A DNA stretch of 64,000 nucleotides from Paracoccaceae bacterium (GCA_011620265.1 WOZM01000272.1:1-64000), one strand, 5' to 3'. Positions 35,625-45,140 are shown, counted from the stretch's first letter. Notes: a model not told the origin generated them from the letters alone. Numbers and translations are program-made.

Positions 35625-37217
35625 GTGCAGCAGCTGACAGCCGTCTGGCAGAACATCGACCCCCGCCGGCGCGTGATCGTGGCGCTGGCGACGCTGGCGA
35701 TGTTCGCGGCCGTGATGGCGCTGGCCAATCTCGCCACGAAACCCTCGATGTCGCTGCTTTACGCCGGTCTCGACGGGAATCGCTCGGGCGAGGTCCTGGC
35801 CGCCCTCGACCAGCGCAGCGCCATCTACGAGGTGCGCGGCACCGCGATCTATGTGGAGACGGCGCGGCGCGACGAGTTGCGGATGACGCTCGCGGCCGAG
35901 GGGCTGCCGGCCAACAGCGGCTCGGGCTACGAGCTTCTCGATTCGCTGACGGGCTTCGGCACCACGTCGCAGATGTTCGACGCCGCCTACCTTCGGGCGA
36001 AGGAGGGAGAGCTCGCGCGGACGATCATGGCGCTGCCGCAGGTCCGCTCCGCGCGCGTCCATATCGCCGATACGCGGGCACAGGGCTTGCGGTCGCAGTC
36101 CCGGCCCTCGGCCTCGGTCGCGGTCACGACGACCAATGGGGCGATCACCCCGTCGCATGCCAAGGCTCTGAAATACCTCGTCTCTTCGGCGGTCTCCGGG
36201 ATGTCTCCGGACGATGTGTCGGTGATCGACGGCGACGGCGCCCTGGTCGATGCCGGCGACGAGCTGACCGGCCCCGCCGGCGAGGACAGGGCGGAGGCGC
36301 TCCGCCGCAATGTCGAGCGGCTGCTCGAGGCGCGCGTCGGCTATGGCAACGCCGTGGTCGAGGTGGCGGTGGAAACCGTGACCGAACGCGAGGCGATCAC
36401 CGAACGCAGGTTCGACCCCGAGGGACGGGTGGCGATCTCCACCGATACCGAGGAACGCACCACCTCGGCCAATGATTCCGGGTCGAGCGCCGTGACCGTC
36501 GCCTCGAACCTGCCCGCCGGCGATGCCGGCGGCAACGGCGGCTCGTCGCAGAGCCAGAACAGCGAGACCCGCGAGCGCACGAATTTCGAGGTCTCGGAAA
36601 CAACGCGCGAGGTGCTGCGCACACCGGGCGCGATCCGCCGGCTGACGGTCGCGGTTCTCGTCGACGGGGTGACGACGGTCGGTGCGGACGGCGCCACGAC
36701 CATCGAGCCGCGAAGCGAGGAGGAGCTCGCCGCGCTCCACGACCTCGTTGCCGCCGCCGTCGGCTTCGACGCCGAGCGCGGCGATGTCATCACCCTGAAG
36801 TCGATGAGTTTCGAGCCGATCGTGCCGGCGGCCGAAGGTGCGCCCGGATCGTTCCTCGCCGGCCTCGACGTGATGAGCATCGTCCAGCTCGCGGTCCTCG
36901 CGATCGTCAGCCTGGCGCTCGGGCTCTTCGTCGTCCGCCCGATCCTGTCCTCGCGCGCCACGCGGGTGCCTGAACTCGCGCCCCCTGCCGTCGCCGCCCG
37001 TGCCGATGCGTCGGGCGCGCTCACGGGCGAGATCGACGATGGCGACTACCTGCCGGGAAGCCTCGCCGTGGTCTCCGACCGGGCGCGCGCCGGGGCTGCG
37101 GGAGAGGCAGAGGCCGATCCGGTCGAACGCCTGCGCCGGATGATCGCCGACCGTCAGGAAGAGACGGTGGAGATCCTGCGCGGCTGGATGGAAGACCCGG
37201 AAGAGGAGCAGGCCTGA
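35625..37217 (+). CDS. fliF: Flagellar MS-ring protein FliF
   Basis: 530 residues. The first membrane helix (VIVALATLAMFAAVMALANL) is followed by the YscJ-type ring domains (ELARTIMALPQVRSARVHIA, then SHAKALKYLVSSAVSGMSPD). A second membrane helix lies near residue 435, and a C-terminal tail binds FliG. I choose the GTG at 35625 (product MQQLTAVW) because GGGAG lies seven bases before it; the frame opens with another GTG at 35574. fliH follows with one shared base. Confidence 0.95.
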   Translation: MQQLTAVWQNIDPRRRVIVALATLAMFAAVMALANLATKPSMSLLYAGLDGNRSGEVLAALDQRSAIYEVRGTAIYVETARRDELRMTLAAEGLPANSGSGYELLDSLTGFGTTSQMFDAAYLRAKEGELARTIMALPQVRSARVHIADTRAQGLRSQSRPSASVAVTTTNGAITPSHAKALKYLVSSAVSGMSPDDVSVIDGDGALVDAGDELTGPAGEDRAEALRRNVERLLEARVGYGNAVVEVAVETVTEREAITERRFDPEGRVAISTDTEERTTSANDSGSSAVTVASNLPAGDAGGNGGSSQSQNSETRERTNFEVSETTREVLRTPGAIRRLTVAVLVDGVTTVGADGATTIEPRSEEELAALHDLVAAAVGFDAERGDVITLKSMSFEPIVPAAEGAPGSFLAGLDVMSIVQLAVLAIVSLALGLFVVRPILSSRATRVPELAPPAVAARADASGALTGEIDDGDYLPGSLAVVSDRARAGAAGEAEADPVERLRRMIADRQEETVEILRGWMEDPEEEQA

Positions 37218-37816
37218 TGGCGAAGCGCGTCCAGTTCGAGGTCTTCGAGCTTACCGACATGACCGATGACCGGGTGGAGCTCGGCCAGGCCGAACTCGAG
37301 GAATGCCGGCTCGCGGCCTACGAACAGGGCTATACCGCCGGCTGGGACGACGCTGTGGCAGCCCAGGACGGGGAGATCGCCCGGCTCAGGGCCGACCTCG
37401 GCCGCAACCTCGAAGACCTGTCCTTCACCTATCACGAGGCGCACAGCCACGTGCTGCGCACGCTGGAGCCTTTGCTCCACGACATGGTGACGAAGGTCCT
37501 GCCGGCGATCGCCCGCGAATCGCTCGGCCAGATGGTGCTCGACCATCTCAGGCCGATGGCGAAAGACCTCGCCGATCAGCCGGTCACCCTCGTCGCCAAC
37601 CCCGCCAACCGCGAACTTCTGGAAAACCTCGTCGTGGCGGAAGCGGCGTTCCCGCTGACCTTCCGCGAGGAGCCGTCGCTCGGAGACGGTCAGGTCTATC
37701 TGCGCCTCGGCGAGGCGGAATCGCGCATCGACCTCGACGGTGTGATCTCGGCGATCTCGGCCGCCGTTTCCGCCTTCTTCCAGATCGAGAAACAAGAGGA
37801 GAGACGTCATGGATGA
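37217..37816 (+). CDS. fliH: FliH-like flagellar assembly protein
   Basis: 199 residues. An N-terminal acidic region (RAAYEQGY-like segment, CRLAAYEQGYTAGWDDAVAA) leads into a helical middle and a C-terminal domain ending VISAISAAVSAFFQI. This fits FliH, the stator and negative regulator of the FliI ATPase. The position between fliF and fliN supports it, although sequence conservation in this family is low. It overlaps fliN by eight bases. Confidence 0.78.
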   Translation: MAKRVQFEVFELTDMTDDRVELGQAELEECRLAAYEQGYTAGWDDAVAAQDGEIARLRADLGRNLEDLSFTYHEAHSHVLRTLEPLLHDMVTKVLPAIARESLGQMVLDHLRPMAKDLADQPVTLVANPANRELLENLVVAEAAFPLTFREEPSLGDGQVYLRLGEAESRIDLDGVISAISAAVSAFFQIEKQEERRHG

Positions 37817-38093
37817 CCCCGCGAAGCCCGGCCTCGGCGAAGGCAATCCCTTCACCCAGGTCCCGATCGAGATCACGATCTCGGTCGGGCGGGCGCGCCC
37901 CCTTGTGCGCGAACTCCTGCGGCTGAAGCGCGATGCGGTGCTGCCGCTTGACCGCAAGGTCGACGACCCGGTGGAGCTTTACGTCGGCGACCGTCTGATC
38001 GCCCGGGGCGAACTGACCGAGCTCGACGGCGACCAGGCCGGACAGCTCGCGGTCCGCCTGACCGAAGTCGCCGACCTGCAGAATGGGCTCTGA
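37809..38093 (+). CDS. fliN: Flagellar motor switch protein FliN
   Basis: 94 residues, consisting of one SpoA/FliN domain: VPIEITISVGRARPLVRELL, then VDDPVELYVGDRLIARGEL and LAVRLTEV. It forms the lower C-ring and binds FliH. The other switch genes fliG and fliM are not in this window. The ATG lies inside the end of fliH. Confidence 0.94.
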   Translation: MDDPAKPGLGEGNPFTQVPIEITISVGRARPLVRELLRLKRDAVLPLDRKVDDPVELYVGDRLIARGELTELDGDQAGQLAVRLTEVADLQNGL

Positions 38094-38096
38094 GCG

Positions 38097-38822
38097 GTGC
38101 GGAACGCGGTCTGGATCACGGTTCTTGCCCTGACCCTGTCAACAAGTGCGGCCGGCGCGCAGGACCTGTCGCTCAGCCTCGGCGACCAGACGCTGACCGG
38201 CCAGTCGCTTCTCCTCATCGCGCTCGTGACCGTGCTCAGCCTCGCGCCGGGGCTTGCGGTGATGGTGACCTGCTTTCCCTTCATCGTCACGGTGCTGTCG
38301 ATCCTGCGCCAGGCCATCGGCTTGCAGCAATCGCCGCCCAACATGCTCATCGTCTCGCTGGCGCTGTTCCTGACCTGGTTCATCATGGAACCGGTCTTCT
38401 CCGAGGCCTGGGCGGCGGGTGTACAACCCCTCATCTCCGGCGCGATCGAGCTTCCGGAAGCCTTCGAGCGCGGCATCGCCCCGTTCCGGATCTTCATGGC
38501 CGCGCGGATCGAGACCGATACCTTCCTCTCCCTCGCTGCCCTCCGCCCCGAGACCGCAACGCTTTCGGAGGCCGGCGCGGCGCCGCTGTCGCTCCTCGTG
38601 CCGTCCTTCATGCTCTCGGAAGTCGCCCGCGCCTTCGAGATCGGCTTTCTGATCTACCTGCCCTTCCTCATCATCGACCTCGTCGTCTCGGCCGTGCTGA
38701 TGTCGATGGGCATGATGATGGTGCCACCGGCGGTGGTCGCGCTCCCCTTCAAGCTCGCCTTCTTCGTCGTCGCCGATGGCTGGACGCTGATCTCCGGCGC
38801 GCTGGTGCGGAGCTACTTCTAG
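38097..38822 (+). CDS. fliP: Flagellar export-gate protein FliP
   Basis: 241 residues. A cleavable signal sequence (VWITVLALTLSTSAAGA) precedes four membrane helices. VMVTCFPFIVTVLSILRQAI and PPNMLIVSLALFLTWFIMEP, and near the C-terminus SMGMMMVPPAVVALPFKLAF, are family signatures. The start is GTG, three bases after the fliN stop. It is the last gene of the fliF-fliH-fliN-fliP operon. Confidence 0.96.
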   Translation: MRNAVWITVLALTLSTSAAGAQDLSLSLGDQTLTGQSLLLIALVTVLSLAPGLAVMVTCFPFIVTVLSILRQAIGLQQSPPNMLIVSLALFLTWFIMEPVFSEAWAAGVQPLISGAIELPEAFERGIAPFRIFMAARIETDTFLSLAALRPETATLSEAGAAPLSLLVPSFMLSEVARAFEIGFLIYLPFLIIDLVVSAVLMSMGMMMVPPAVVALPFKLAFFVVADGWTLISGALVRSYF

Positions 38823-39156
38823 AGACCGAGCCGCCCGCCCCGGCCCACGCCACCGGACGCCGGCCCGGCCGATGATCTTACGCACCGCATCGTCATCGGT
38901 GGCGGATCACAGCCCCTGACCGAATGCATCGCAAGAAGATCGCAAGAAGAAAGAACGGGCGCGGCCCCGGCCAACCCCGCGTCTTTGGTGCCCCGGCCAT
39001 CGCTCGCTTCCAAGGGCTGCATGGGCCGGTCGAACGCCCGGAAGCCGCATGAACGAACCACATCTCCCCCGTCGTCCGGTGCGGATCGCTGCAAGCAGGG
39101 ACGGTAGTGCGGCCGATGCACAGGCCGGGTTCCACCGGGAGGACCCGGCCGCGATG
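38823..39156. other. Non-coding gap between fliP and flgI
   Basis: 334 bases where two operons converge. No convincing gene was found on either strand. It contains a short tandem ATCGCAAGAAG repeat (38929-38950) and, just beyond the flgI stop, a perfect 8-bp hairpin GGCCGGGT / ACCCGGCC (39123-39150, 12-base loop). The hairpin may end flgI transcription although no T-tract follows. Confidence 0.55.
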
Positions 39157-40254
39157 CTATCGTACCAGGAACTCCGCATGCAGCGCGCCGGCGGAATTGA
39201 TGCTCTTGAGGATGTCGATCATGTCGCGCGGGCTGACGCCGAGCGCGTTGAGCCCCGCCACCACTTCGGAGAGCGAGGACGCCTCGTTGATCTCGGCCAT
39301 GCCGATCCCCGGCTCCTCCTCGATTGTGGCCGAAGAGCGTGGGACCACCACCGTGTCGCCTTGCGCGAAGGGATTGGGCTGGACGACGACCGGCGCCTCC
39401 TCGATCCGGAGCGTGAGGTTGCCCTGGCTCACCGCAACCCGGCTGATGCGGACATCCGCGCCCATCACGATCGTGCCGGAGCGCTGATCGACGACGACCC
39501 GCGCCCGCCGCTCGGGCTCCACCAGCAGGTTCTCCACCCGGCCGAGCACGTGGGCCGGCGATCCCATCCGCGTCGCCCCGATATCGAGCGCCACCGTGCC
39601 GGCATCCGTCATCATTGCGACACGGCGGCCGAATTCGTCGTTGATGACCGCCTCGATCCGCCCGGCCGTGGTGAAATCGGGGCTGCGCAAGGCGAGCCGC
39701 ACCGCGTTCAGCCCGCCGAAATCGAAGGCAATCTCGCGCTCGACCCGGGCACCCGCCGGAATCGTCCCGGCCGTCGGCACGCCCTGCACGACGCTCGCCG
39801 CCTTGCCTTCGGCCGAGGCGCCTCCGGCGATGATCGTGCCTTGCGCGACGGCATAGATCTCCCCATCCGCGGCGTTCAGCGGCGTCATCACCAGCGTGCC
39901 GCCGAGAAGGCTCTTGGCATCACCGATGGCCGAGACTGTCACGTCGATCTGGCCGCCAGCGCGGGCGAAGGGCGGCAGGGTCGCGGTGACGAAGACGGCG
40001 GCGACGTTCTTCGGCCGGAAGCTTTCGCCGGTCACGTTCACGCCCAGCCGCTCGAGGATGTTCGACATGATCTCCTCGGTGAAGGGGGCGTTGCGCAGCC
40101 CGTCGCCGGTGCCATTGAGGCCGACGACAAGGCCGTAGCCCACGAGATCGTTGCCGCGCACCCCGTCGAATTCCACCAGATCCTTGATCCGGATCGGGGC
40201 CGCGACGGCTGAAAAGGCGACGAGGGAAAGCAGCAATACCGCGAGAAATCTCAT
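39157..40254 (-). CDS. flgI: Flagellar P-ring protein FlgI
   Basis: 365 residues. The signal peptide (FLAVLLLSLVAFSAVAAP) is followed by the FlgI core: IKDLVEFDGVRGNDLVGYGL, then LNGTGDGLRNAPFTEEIMSN and the C-terminal LNALGVSPRDMIDILKSINS. It forms the periplasmic ring with the help of FlgA. It overlaps flgL by four bases and ends the flgE-flgK-flgL-flgI operon. Confidence 0.97.
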   Translation of the reverse strand: MRFLAVLLLSLVAFSAVAAPIRIKDLVEFDGVRGNDLVGYGLVVGLNGTGDGLRNAPFTEEIMSNILERLGVNVTGESFRPKNVAAVFVTATLPPFARAGGQIDVTVSAIGDAKSLLGGTLVMTPLNAADGEIYAVAQGTIIAGGASAEGKAASVVQGVPTAGTIPAGARVEREIAFDFGGLNAVRLALRSPDFTTAGRIEAVINDEFGRRVAMMTDAGTVALDIGATRMGSPAHVLGRVENLLVEPERRARVVVDQRSGTIVMGADVRISRVAVSQGNLTLRIEEAPVVVQPNPFAQGDTVVVPRSSATIEEEPGIGMAEINEASSLSEVVAGLNALGVSPRDMIDILKSINSAGALHAEFLVR

Positions 40255-41267
40255 CTCAGAAAATCCGCCAATGACAGGCGCGAAAGCCGCGCGGTGAGGG
40301 TGTAGAGCGTCTCGATCTGGGTCTGCACCGCCTCGAGGGCGCTCGCCGTGTCGTAGGGATCGGCGGCAATGAGCTCGTTGCGGGCGATCTCCAGCGCCGA
40401 GGCTTCGGAGGCGTTGCGGATGGCGGTATTGCTGATATGGGCCTCGACCGTGCCGATCCGTGCGCGCAAGGCGACCATCTGGTTGCCGGAGGCGATCAGC
40501 GCCTCGCCCGAGCGTTTGGCCAGAAGCGCCCGCCCCGTCGCATCGCCGGGAAGCACCCCTTCAGCGACGAGCGCACCGAGCGCCATGCCCTCGAGCAGAT
40601 CGCGCAAGGCGGGGTCGGCGGCGGTGAGGTCCATCGTGACCTCCGCGCCCGGCCCGATCCGGAACGGCGCGAGCGCCGTCGCGGCGCCGCCATAGACCGT
40701 GTCGAGATAGCCGCCGCCACCCGGGGGTGCGTCGAACCAGGCCGCGACCGCGGTCTCGACCCCGCTTGCCGTGACCTGCCCGGCCACGGCCAGCATCAGC
40801 GCATCGAGAATGTCCTGCGAGCCGCTGATCGGCTTCTGGTCGGTCGCGGTGCCGGACAGCAGATAGCGGTCCGCGACCCCGGTATTCAGCGCCGAGACCA
40901 CCGCATGGAACTTCTGCCGCGCGTCGCCCGCGGTCGTATCCACCAGCGTCGTCGAGGTGCTCGTCGCCGCCGTCAGAAGGCCGGGCGCCAGATCGGTCGC
41001 GATATCCTGCGCGGTCTCGAGCGCGGCCTGCAGCGTCCCGGTGAAAAGCGCCGCCTCGTTCGTCGCGGTCTTGTAGGCGGCGAGCGTCTTCAGCGAGCGG
41101 TCGATCCCGGCCAGCACCTTGAAGTCGCCCGACACCGCGTCGGCAAGATCCGCCCGCACGCCCGTCGTCATCTCTTCGGTCAGTCGGCCGAGATGTTTTT
41201 GCAGTTCGACGTTGTGGCGGCGCATCTGGAAGGCCTGGGCCATGTCGCCGATGGAGACGTAGTTCAT
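40251..41267 (-). CDS. flgL: Hook-filament junction protein FlgL
   Basis: 338 residues related to flagellin. The N-terminus has QMRRHNVELQKHLGRLTEEM and a TTGVRADLADAVSGDF segment typical of FlgL, and the C-terminus is a long helix (ASALEAVQTQIETLYTLTAR). It starts three bases after the flgK stop. Confidence 0.93.
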   Translation of the reverse strand: MNYVSIGDMAQAFQMRRHNVELQKHLGRLTEEMTTGVRADLADAVSGDFKVLAGIDRSLKTLAAYKTATNEAALFTGTLQAALETAQDIATDLAPGLLTAATSTSTTLVDTTAGDARQKFHAVVSALNTGVADRYLLSGTATDQKPISGSQDILDALMLAVAGQVTASGVETAVAAWFDAPPGGGGYLDTVYGGAATALAPFRIGPGAEVTMDLTAADPALRDLLEGMALGALVAEGVLPGDATGRALLAKRSGEALIASGNQMVALRARIGTVEAHISNTAIRNASEASALEIARNELIAADPYDTASALEAVQTQIETLYTLTARLSRLSLADFLR

Positions 41268-41270
41268 CGC

Positions 41271-42725
41271 TTAAAGCCCGATCAGTTGCTGGATGAGGTC
41301 GTCGATGACCTGTATGACCCGCGCATTGGCGGAATAGGCCTGCTCGACCAGGAGGAGGTTCTGCATCTCGGCATCGGTATCGACGCCGTCGGCAAGCTGC
41401 AGTTCGGTCAGCGCCTCCTGCCGCGAGACGGAATAGCTTTCGCGGAACTCCGCCTGCTGGCGGGCGCTGGCGATGCCGGAGAGGACATCGGCGGCCAGAC
41501 CCGAAGTGGACCGGGCCGCGCCGATGAAACTGCCCGAGGACGGGATCCGCCCCGCCGACAGGGCCGCGCCGAGGGAATTCAGCAGCGTCGCGTCGCCGAC
41601 ATTCCCGGCCCCGATCGCCCCGAGCCCGTCGCGCAGGCGCCAGAGCTGGCCGCCAGCCGCCGGATCGACGAGCGCGTTGAGCCGGATGCGCCCGGCGAGC
41701 CCCTCTTCCAGCAGGGGATCGAGCACCGCGCCGGCATCGGTGAAAAGTCCCGGCTGGCCCGGCGCCAGTGTCGGATCGACGGCCGGCGTCTCGAACCGCT
41801 CGATCAGGTCGCGGGCCAGCGCGTCAAGCTGCGCCTGCGCCCCCGGCGCCAGATCGTCGCGGATCGCCAGCATCGCGCCGAGCCTGCCGCCGCCGAGAAC
41901 GCCGTCGTCGCCCGAGGGCACCGGCATGCCGTTGATCGTCAGGCCCGACAGCGCGCCCGAGCCGATGGTCATGTCGGCGGTGATGACCCCGACGGGCGTG
42001 AAGCCGATCACCGCCGGATTGCCTTCGAGAAGGATCGCGCCGCCGGTGGTGAAGAGCGCGATCTGGTCGCGGTCGCGTGGAACCTCCCGCACCGGCACGA
42101 TCTCGGCCACCCGGTCGACGAGAAGCTGGCGCTGGTCCATCAGCGCCGTCGCGTCGCGACCCGCCGAGCGCTGGGCGAGGATCTCGGCGTTCAGCCGGTC
42201 GATCTGGCCCAGCGAGGTGTTCAACGTCTCGACCTGGCGGGCGATGCCGGCATCGGCATCCATCCGCGCCTGCTGCACGTCGTGGGTCAGCACACCGAGA
42301 TGGTCGGTCAGCGTATTGGCCGCGTCGACCACGCTTTGCAGCCGCGCCTGGCTGTCGGGCCGGCTCGCCGCCTGGACCAGCGCGGCCTCGACCGCGGCAA
42401 TCCGGGCGGCGAGCGATCCGGCATCCTCGGGGTCGCCGAGAAGCGTCTCGACCCGCGAGAGAAATGCGGTCTTGGCGCCGGCATTTCCGGCATCGGCATC
42501 GGCGAGCCGCCGATCGGCGAGAACCGCGACATTGACCGACCGCGTGATCCCGTCGACCCGCACGCCCGCGCCGGTGCCGCCGAGAGATTGCGGCGAGAGG
42601 TGCAGCTCGCGCCGTGCATAGCCCTCGGTCAGCGCGTTCGAGACGTTGGACGACACGACGCCCGCCGCGCGCGATGACGCGGTGAGGCCCGAGAGGGCAT
42701 TCGCCAGAGAGGTCGACAGACTCAT
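41271..42725 (-). CDS. flgK: Hook-filament junction protein FlgK
   Basis: 484 residues. LANALSGLTASSRAAGVVSS with NVSNALTEGYARRELHL is the N-terminal axial-protein signature. The C-terminal LLLVEQAYSANARVIQVIDD with the final LIQQLIGL is classical FlgK. It lies between flgE (36-base gap) and flgL. Confidence 0.96.
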   Translation of the reverse strand: MSLSTSLANALSGLTASSRAAGVVSSNVSNALTEGYARRELHLSPQSLGGTGAGVRVDGITRSVNVAVLADRRLADADAGNAGAKTAFLSRVETLLGDPEDAGSLAARIAAVEAALVQAASRPDSQARLQSVVDAANTLTDHLGVLTHDVQQARMDADAGIARQVETLNTSLGQIDRLNAEILAQRSAGRDATALMDQRQLLVDRVAEIVPVREVPRDRDQIALFTTGGAILLEGNPAVIGFTPVGVITADMTIGSGALSGLTINGMPVPSGDDGVLGGGRLGAMLAIRDDLAPGAQAQLDALARDLIERFETPAVDPTLAPGQPGLFTDAGAVLDPLLEEGLAGRIRLNALVDPAAGGQLWRLRDGLGAIGAGNVGDATLLNSLGAALSAGRIPSSGSFIGAARSTSGLAADVLSGIASARQQAEFRESYSVSRQEALTELQLADGVDTDAEMQNLLLVEQAYSANARVIQVIDDLIQQLIGL

Positions 42726-42761
42726 GTTTCAGCCTCCGGATAACGGCCCCACCCGTCCGGA

Positions 42762-44072
42762 TCAGCGTTTGATATTGGTGGTTTCCTGCAGCATCTCGTC
42801 CACGGTCTGGATGACCTTGGCATTGGACGAATAGGCCCGCTGGGTCTGGATCAGCGCCGTCAGCTCCGCCGCCACGTCGGTGGCCGAGCCTTCCCGCGCA
42901 TAGCCCACGACCGCGCCCGTCGGCCCGTCGCCGGCATCCCAGAGGAAGAACGACCCCGAATCGGGCGAGACCTGGAAGGTCTGGTTGTTGAGCGCGATGA
43001 GCCCGTTCGGGTTCGGCACGTCGACGACCGGGATCTGGTAGATCCGCCGGGTGAAGCCGGTGTCGTAGGTGGCGGTGACATAGCCGTTCTCGTCAACCTC
43101 GACGGTGGTGAGGTTGCCGACGGGCGAGCCGTCCTTGGTGATCGAGGTCGGCGCGAAGTTGTCGGAGAGCTGCGTCAACCCGTTCGGATCGCCGACCTTG
43201 CCGATCGTCATGGTGATCGGCCCGCCGAAGACCGTCAGCGCCAGCGATCCGGTCACCGGATCGTAGGCGCCGCCAGACACCGTCGTCACCGAGGCGAGCG
43301 AGCCGCCATTGGCGCGGGTATCGTCGAAGACCAGGGTGTATTCGCCGATCAGCGCGCCGCTTTGGGCGGAATCGCGGATCTCCATCGTCCAGGTGTTCGA
43401 GGCACCCGAGGCCGGAACCGTCGGCGTGAAGGTGATGTCGAGCGTGTCCGAGGTGCCGAGATTGCCGAAATACTCGACCGAGAGCGGCAGCACGTTGCCC
43501 GCGGCCCCCGCCTCCGTCCCGGTGGCGGGCAGATTGACGCCGAGGTTCATCGTCGTCGTCGGATCGCCCGCCGTCTGGTTCGAGTTGATCACCACCGGCT
43601 GGAGCCCGGAGATAGTGTCTCGCGGCAGGACCGGGATCGAGCCGTCGGCATTCGCCGGCCAGCCGAGCAGCACCAGACCCGATTCGGTGCGCAACACCCC
43701 GTCGGCATCGGGACGGAACGAGCCTGTCGTCGTCATCATCAGGGGCTGCGCGCCGGCGGAGAACGATCCGAGCGACACCGCCGAGGTCACCGGCAGCATG
43801 CCGCGTCCCGAAACCGCGAGGTCGAGCGCGTTCGACGTGGCCACCAGCGCCCCGTGCTCGTCGATCAGCCGGGTCGTCGAGGCGCGTACGCCGCCGGCCG
43901 AATAGGTGCCGGCGCCGCGCGCCTGGTTGATCACGAAATTCTCGAAATCGGTCGAGGCGCGCTTGTAGCCGTAGGTAGCCGAATTCGCGATGTTGTCGGA
44001 AATCGTCGCAAGCCGCGTCGCGTTGGCGCTGAGGCCAGCCACGCCGGCATTGAGCGAGGACGAAATGGACAT
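42762..44072 (-). CDS. flgE: Flagellar hook protein FlgE
   Basis: 436 residues. The N-terminus ISSSLNAGVAGLSANATRLA with SDNIANSATYGYKRASTDFE is the hook signature. A long variable middle follows, and the C-terminal ELTALIQTQRAYSSNAKVIQ with TVDEMLQETTNIKR is conserved. The operon appears to start here, with a well-matched CtrA-like site 59 bases upstream. Confidence 0.96.
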   Translation of the reverse strand: MSISSSLNAGVAGLSANATRLATISDNIANSATYGYKRASTDFENFVINQARGAGTYSAGGVRASTTRLIDEHGALVATSNALDLAVSGRGMLPVTSAVSLGSFSAGAQPLMMTTTGSFRPDADGVLRTESGLVLLGWPANADGSIPVLPRDTISGLQPVVINSNQTAGDPTTTMNLGVNLPATGTEAGAAGNVLPLSVEYFGNLGTSDTLDITFTPTVPASGASNTWTMEIRDSAQSGALIGEYTLVFDDTRANGGSLASVTTVSGGAYDPVTGSLALTVFGGPITMTIGKVGDPNGLTQLSDNFAPTSITKDGSPVGNLTTVEVDENGYVTATYDTGFTRRIYQIPVVDVPNPNGLIALNNQTFQVSPDSGSFFLWDAGDGPTGAVVGYAREGSATDVAAELTALIQTQRAYSSNAKVIQTVDEMLQETTNIKR

Positions 44073-44130
44073 GAGTGCCGCCTTTCTGCTGCTGCGTCCG
44101 TCAATCTGACCGATCCTGCAGCGCGGCGGC

Positions 44131-44145
44131 TTAACATCGCCCTAA
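44131..44145. promoter_or_regulatory. CtrA-like binding site upstream of flgE
   Basis: TTAA-N7-CTAA followed by C, 59 bases before the flgE ATG, in the gap after motB. A close match to the CtrA consensus. Confidence 0.55.
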
Positions 44146-44165
44146 CGGATAAAAGCTTAGCGATT

Positions 44166-45017
44166 TCAGGTGTCCGAGCGCAGCAGAATCACCTCGATCC
44201 GGTTGTTGCGGGGCGCCATCGGGTTGCGCAGGGCCGGCTTGCGGTCGGCATATCCGGTGACCCGCTGCACCCGCGCCGCGGCAAGCCCGTCGCCTTCCAG
44301 CATCGCCCTGAGCCGCATCGCCCGCGCCGTCGAGAGATCCCAGGACGGGTTCTCGCGCAGCACTTCCGGCAGCGCCCGGATATGGCCGTTCACCGCGACG
44401 CCGTTGCTGACGAGGTCGAAGACCCTGGCAACCATCGCCGTGAGGTCCTCGAGGATAGGCGCCGGCCGGTCGGTATCGCCCTGAAAGAGCGGCGCGTCAT
44501 CGAGGTCGAAGAGCTCGACGATCAGGCCCTCGTCGGTGACACGGGTGACGATGTGGCGCGCCGCCGCCTCGCTCACCATGCTTTCGCCGCCGATGCCCAT
44601 CAGCGCCTCCTCGATCTTCCGCACCTCTTCGGCGAAGGCGGCGGCATCGGCCGCGCTGTCGCTGCTGTCGGTGCCCGTCTGACCCATCGCCTGGCGTTCC
44701 GTGCTGGGCTTCAGGCTCGATGCGCCGGTGCCGTTCTGGGCGATCTGATCCTCGGAAAACACGCTGTCGCCGCCGAACGATCCGTCGCCGCCGCCCGAGA
44801 TGCGGCTCAGGGGAATCGTCGGACTGAAATAGTCCGCGATGCCCTTGCGTTGCTTTTCCGTCGTTGCATTCAGCAGCCACATCAGCATGAAGAAGGCCAT
44901 CATGGCGGTCACGAAGTCGGCATAGGCAACTTTCCACGCCCCCCCGTGGTGCCCGCCGCCGGCGACGACCTTCTTGCGCTTGATGATGACTGGTGCCGCG
45001 TTCGATTGCGCACCCAT
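44166..45017 (-). CDS. motB: Flagellar stator protein MotB
   Basis: 283 residues. AYADFVTAMMAFFMLMWLLN is the single membrane helix, and Asp34 is in the place of the essential proton-binding Asp; the motif matches proton-driven stators. The C-terminal OmpA-like domain (NGHIRALPEVLRENPSWDLS, TARAMRLRAML, RNNRIEVILL) anchors the stator to peptidoglycan. It is separated from motA by 10 kb. A CtrA-like site lies 46 bases upstream. Confidence 0.96.
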   Translation of the reverse strand: MGAQSNAAPVIIKRKKVVAGGGHHGGAWKVAYADFVTAMMAFFMLMWLLNATTEKQRKGIADYFSPTIPLSRISGGGDGSFGGDSVFSEDQIAQNGTGASSLKPSTERQAMGQTGTDSSDSAADAAAFAEEVRKIEEALMGIGGESMVSEAAARHIVTRVTDEGLIVELFDLDDAPLFQGDTDRPAPILEDLTAMVARVFDLVSNGVAVNGHIRALPEVLRENPSWDLSTARAMRLRAMLEGDGLAAARVQRVTGYADRKPALRNPMAPRNNRIEVILLRSDT

Positions 45018-45062
45018 CCCACCAACCTTTTTTCACCCGGGGTCAGGGATAGCAGCCGCATC

Positions 45063-45077
45063 TTAACGCCGCCCTAA
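45063..45077. promoter_or_regulatory. CtrA-like binding site upstream of motB
   Basis: TTAA-N7-CTAA, 46 bases before the motB ATG, between motB and the IalB-like gene. Confidence 0.5.
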
Positions 45078-45140
45078 TCCGGGGCGACGATCGGCAGGGG
45101 TCCTGGGCGGGATCGGGATGTCCGGCGGAACGGCCGCGCG

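Noticed and set aside
38929..38950. Tandem ATCGCAAGAAG as a possible repeat array or CRISPR unit
   Set aside because: Only two adjacent copies without spacers.
38823..39156. Short open frames between fliP and flgI
   Set aside because: All are short, overlap gene ends and lack start signals; the gap holds only a small tandem repeat and a hairpin.
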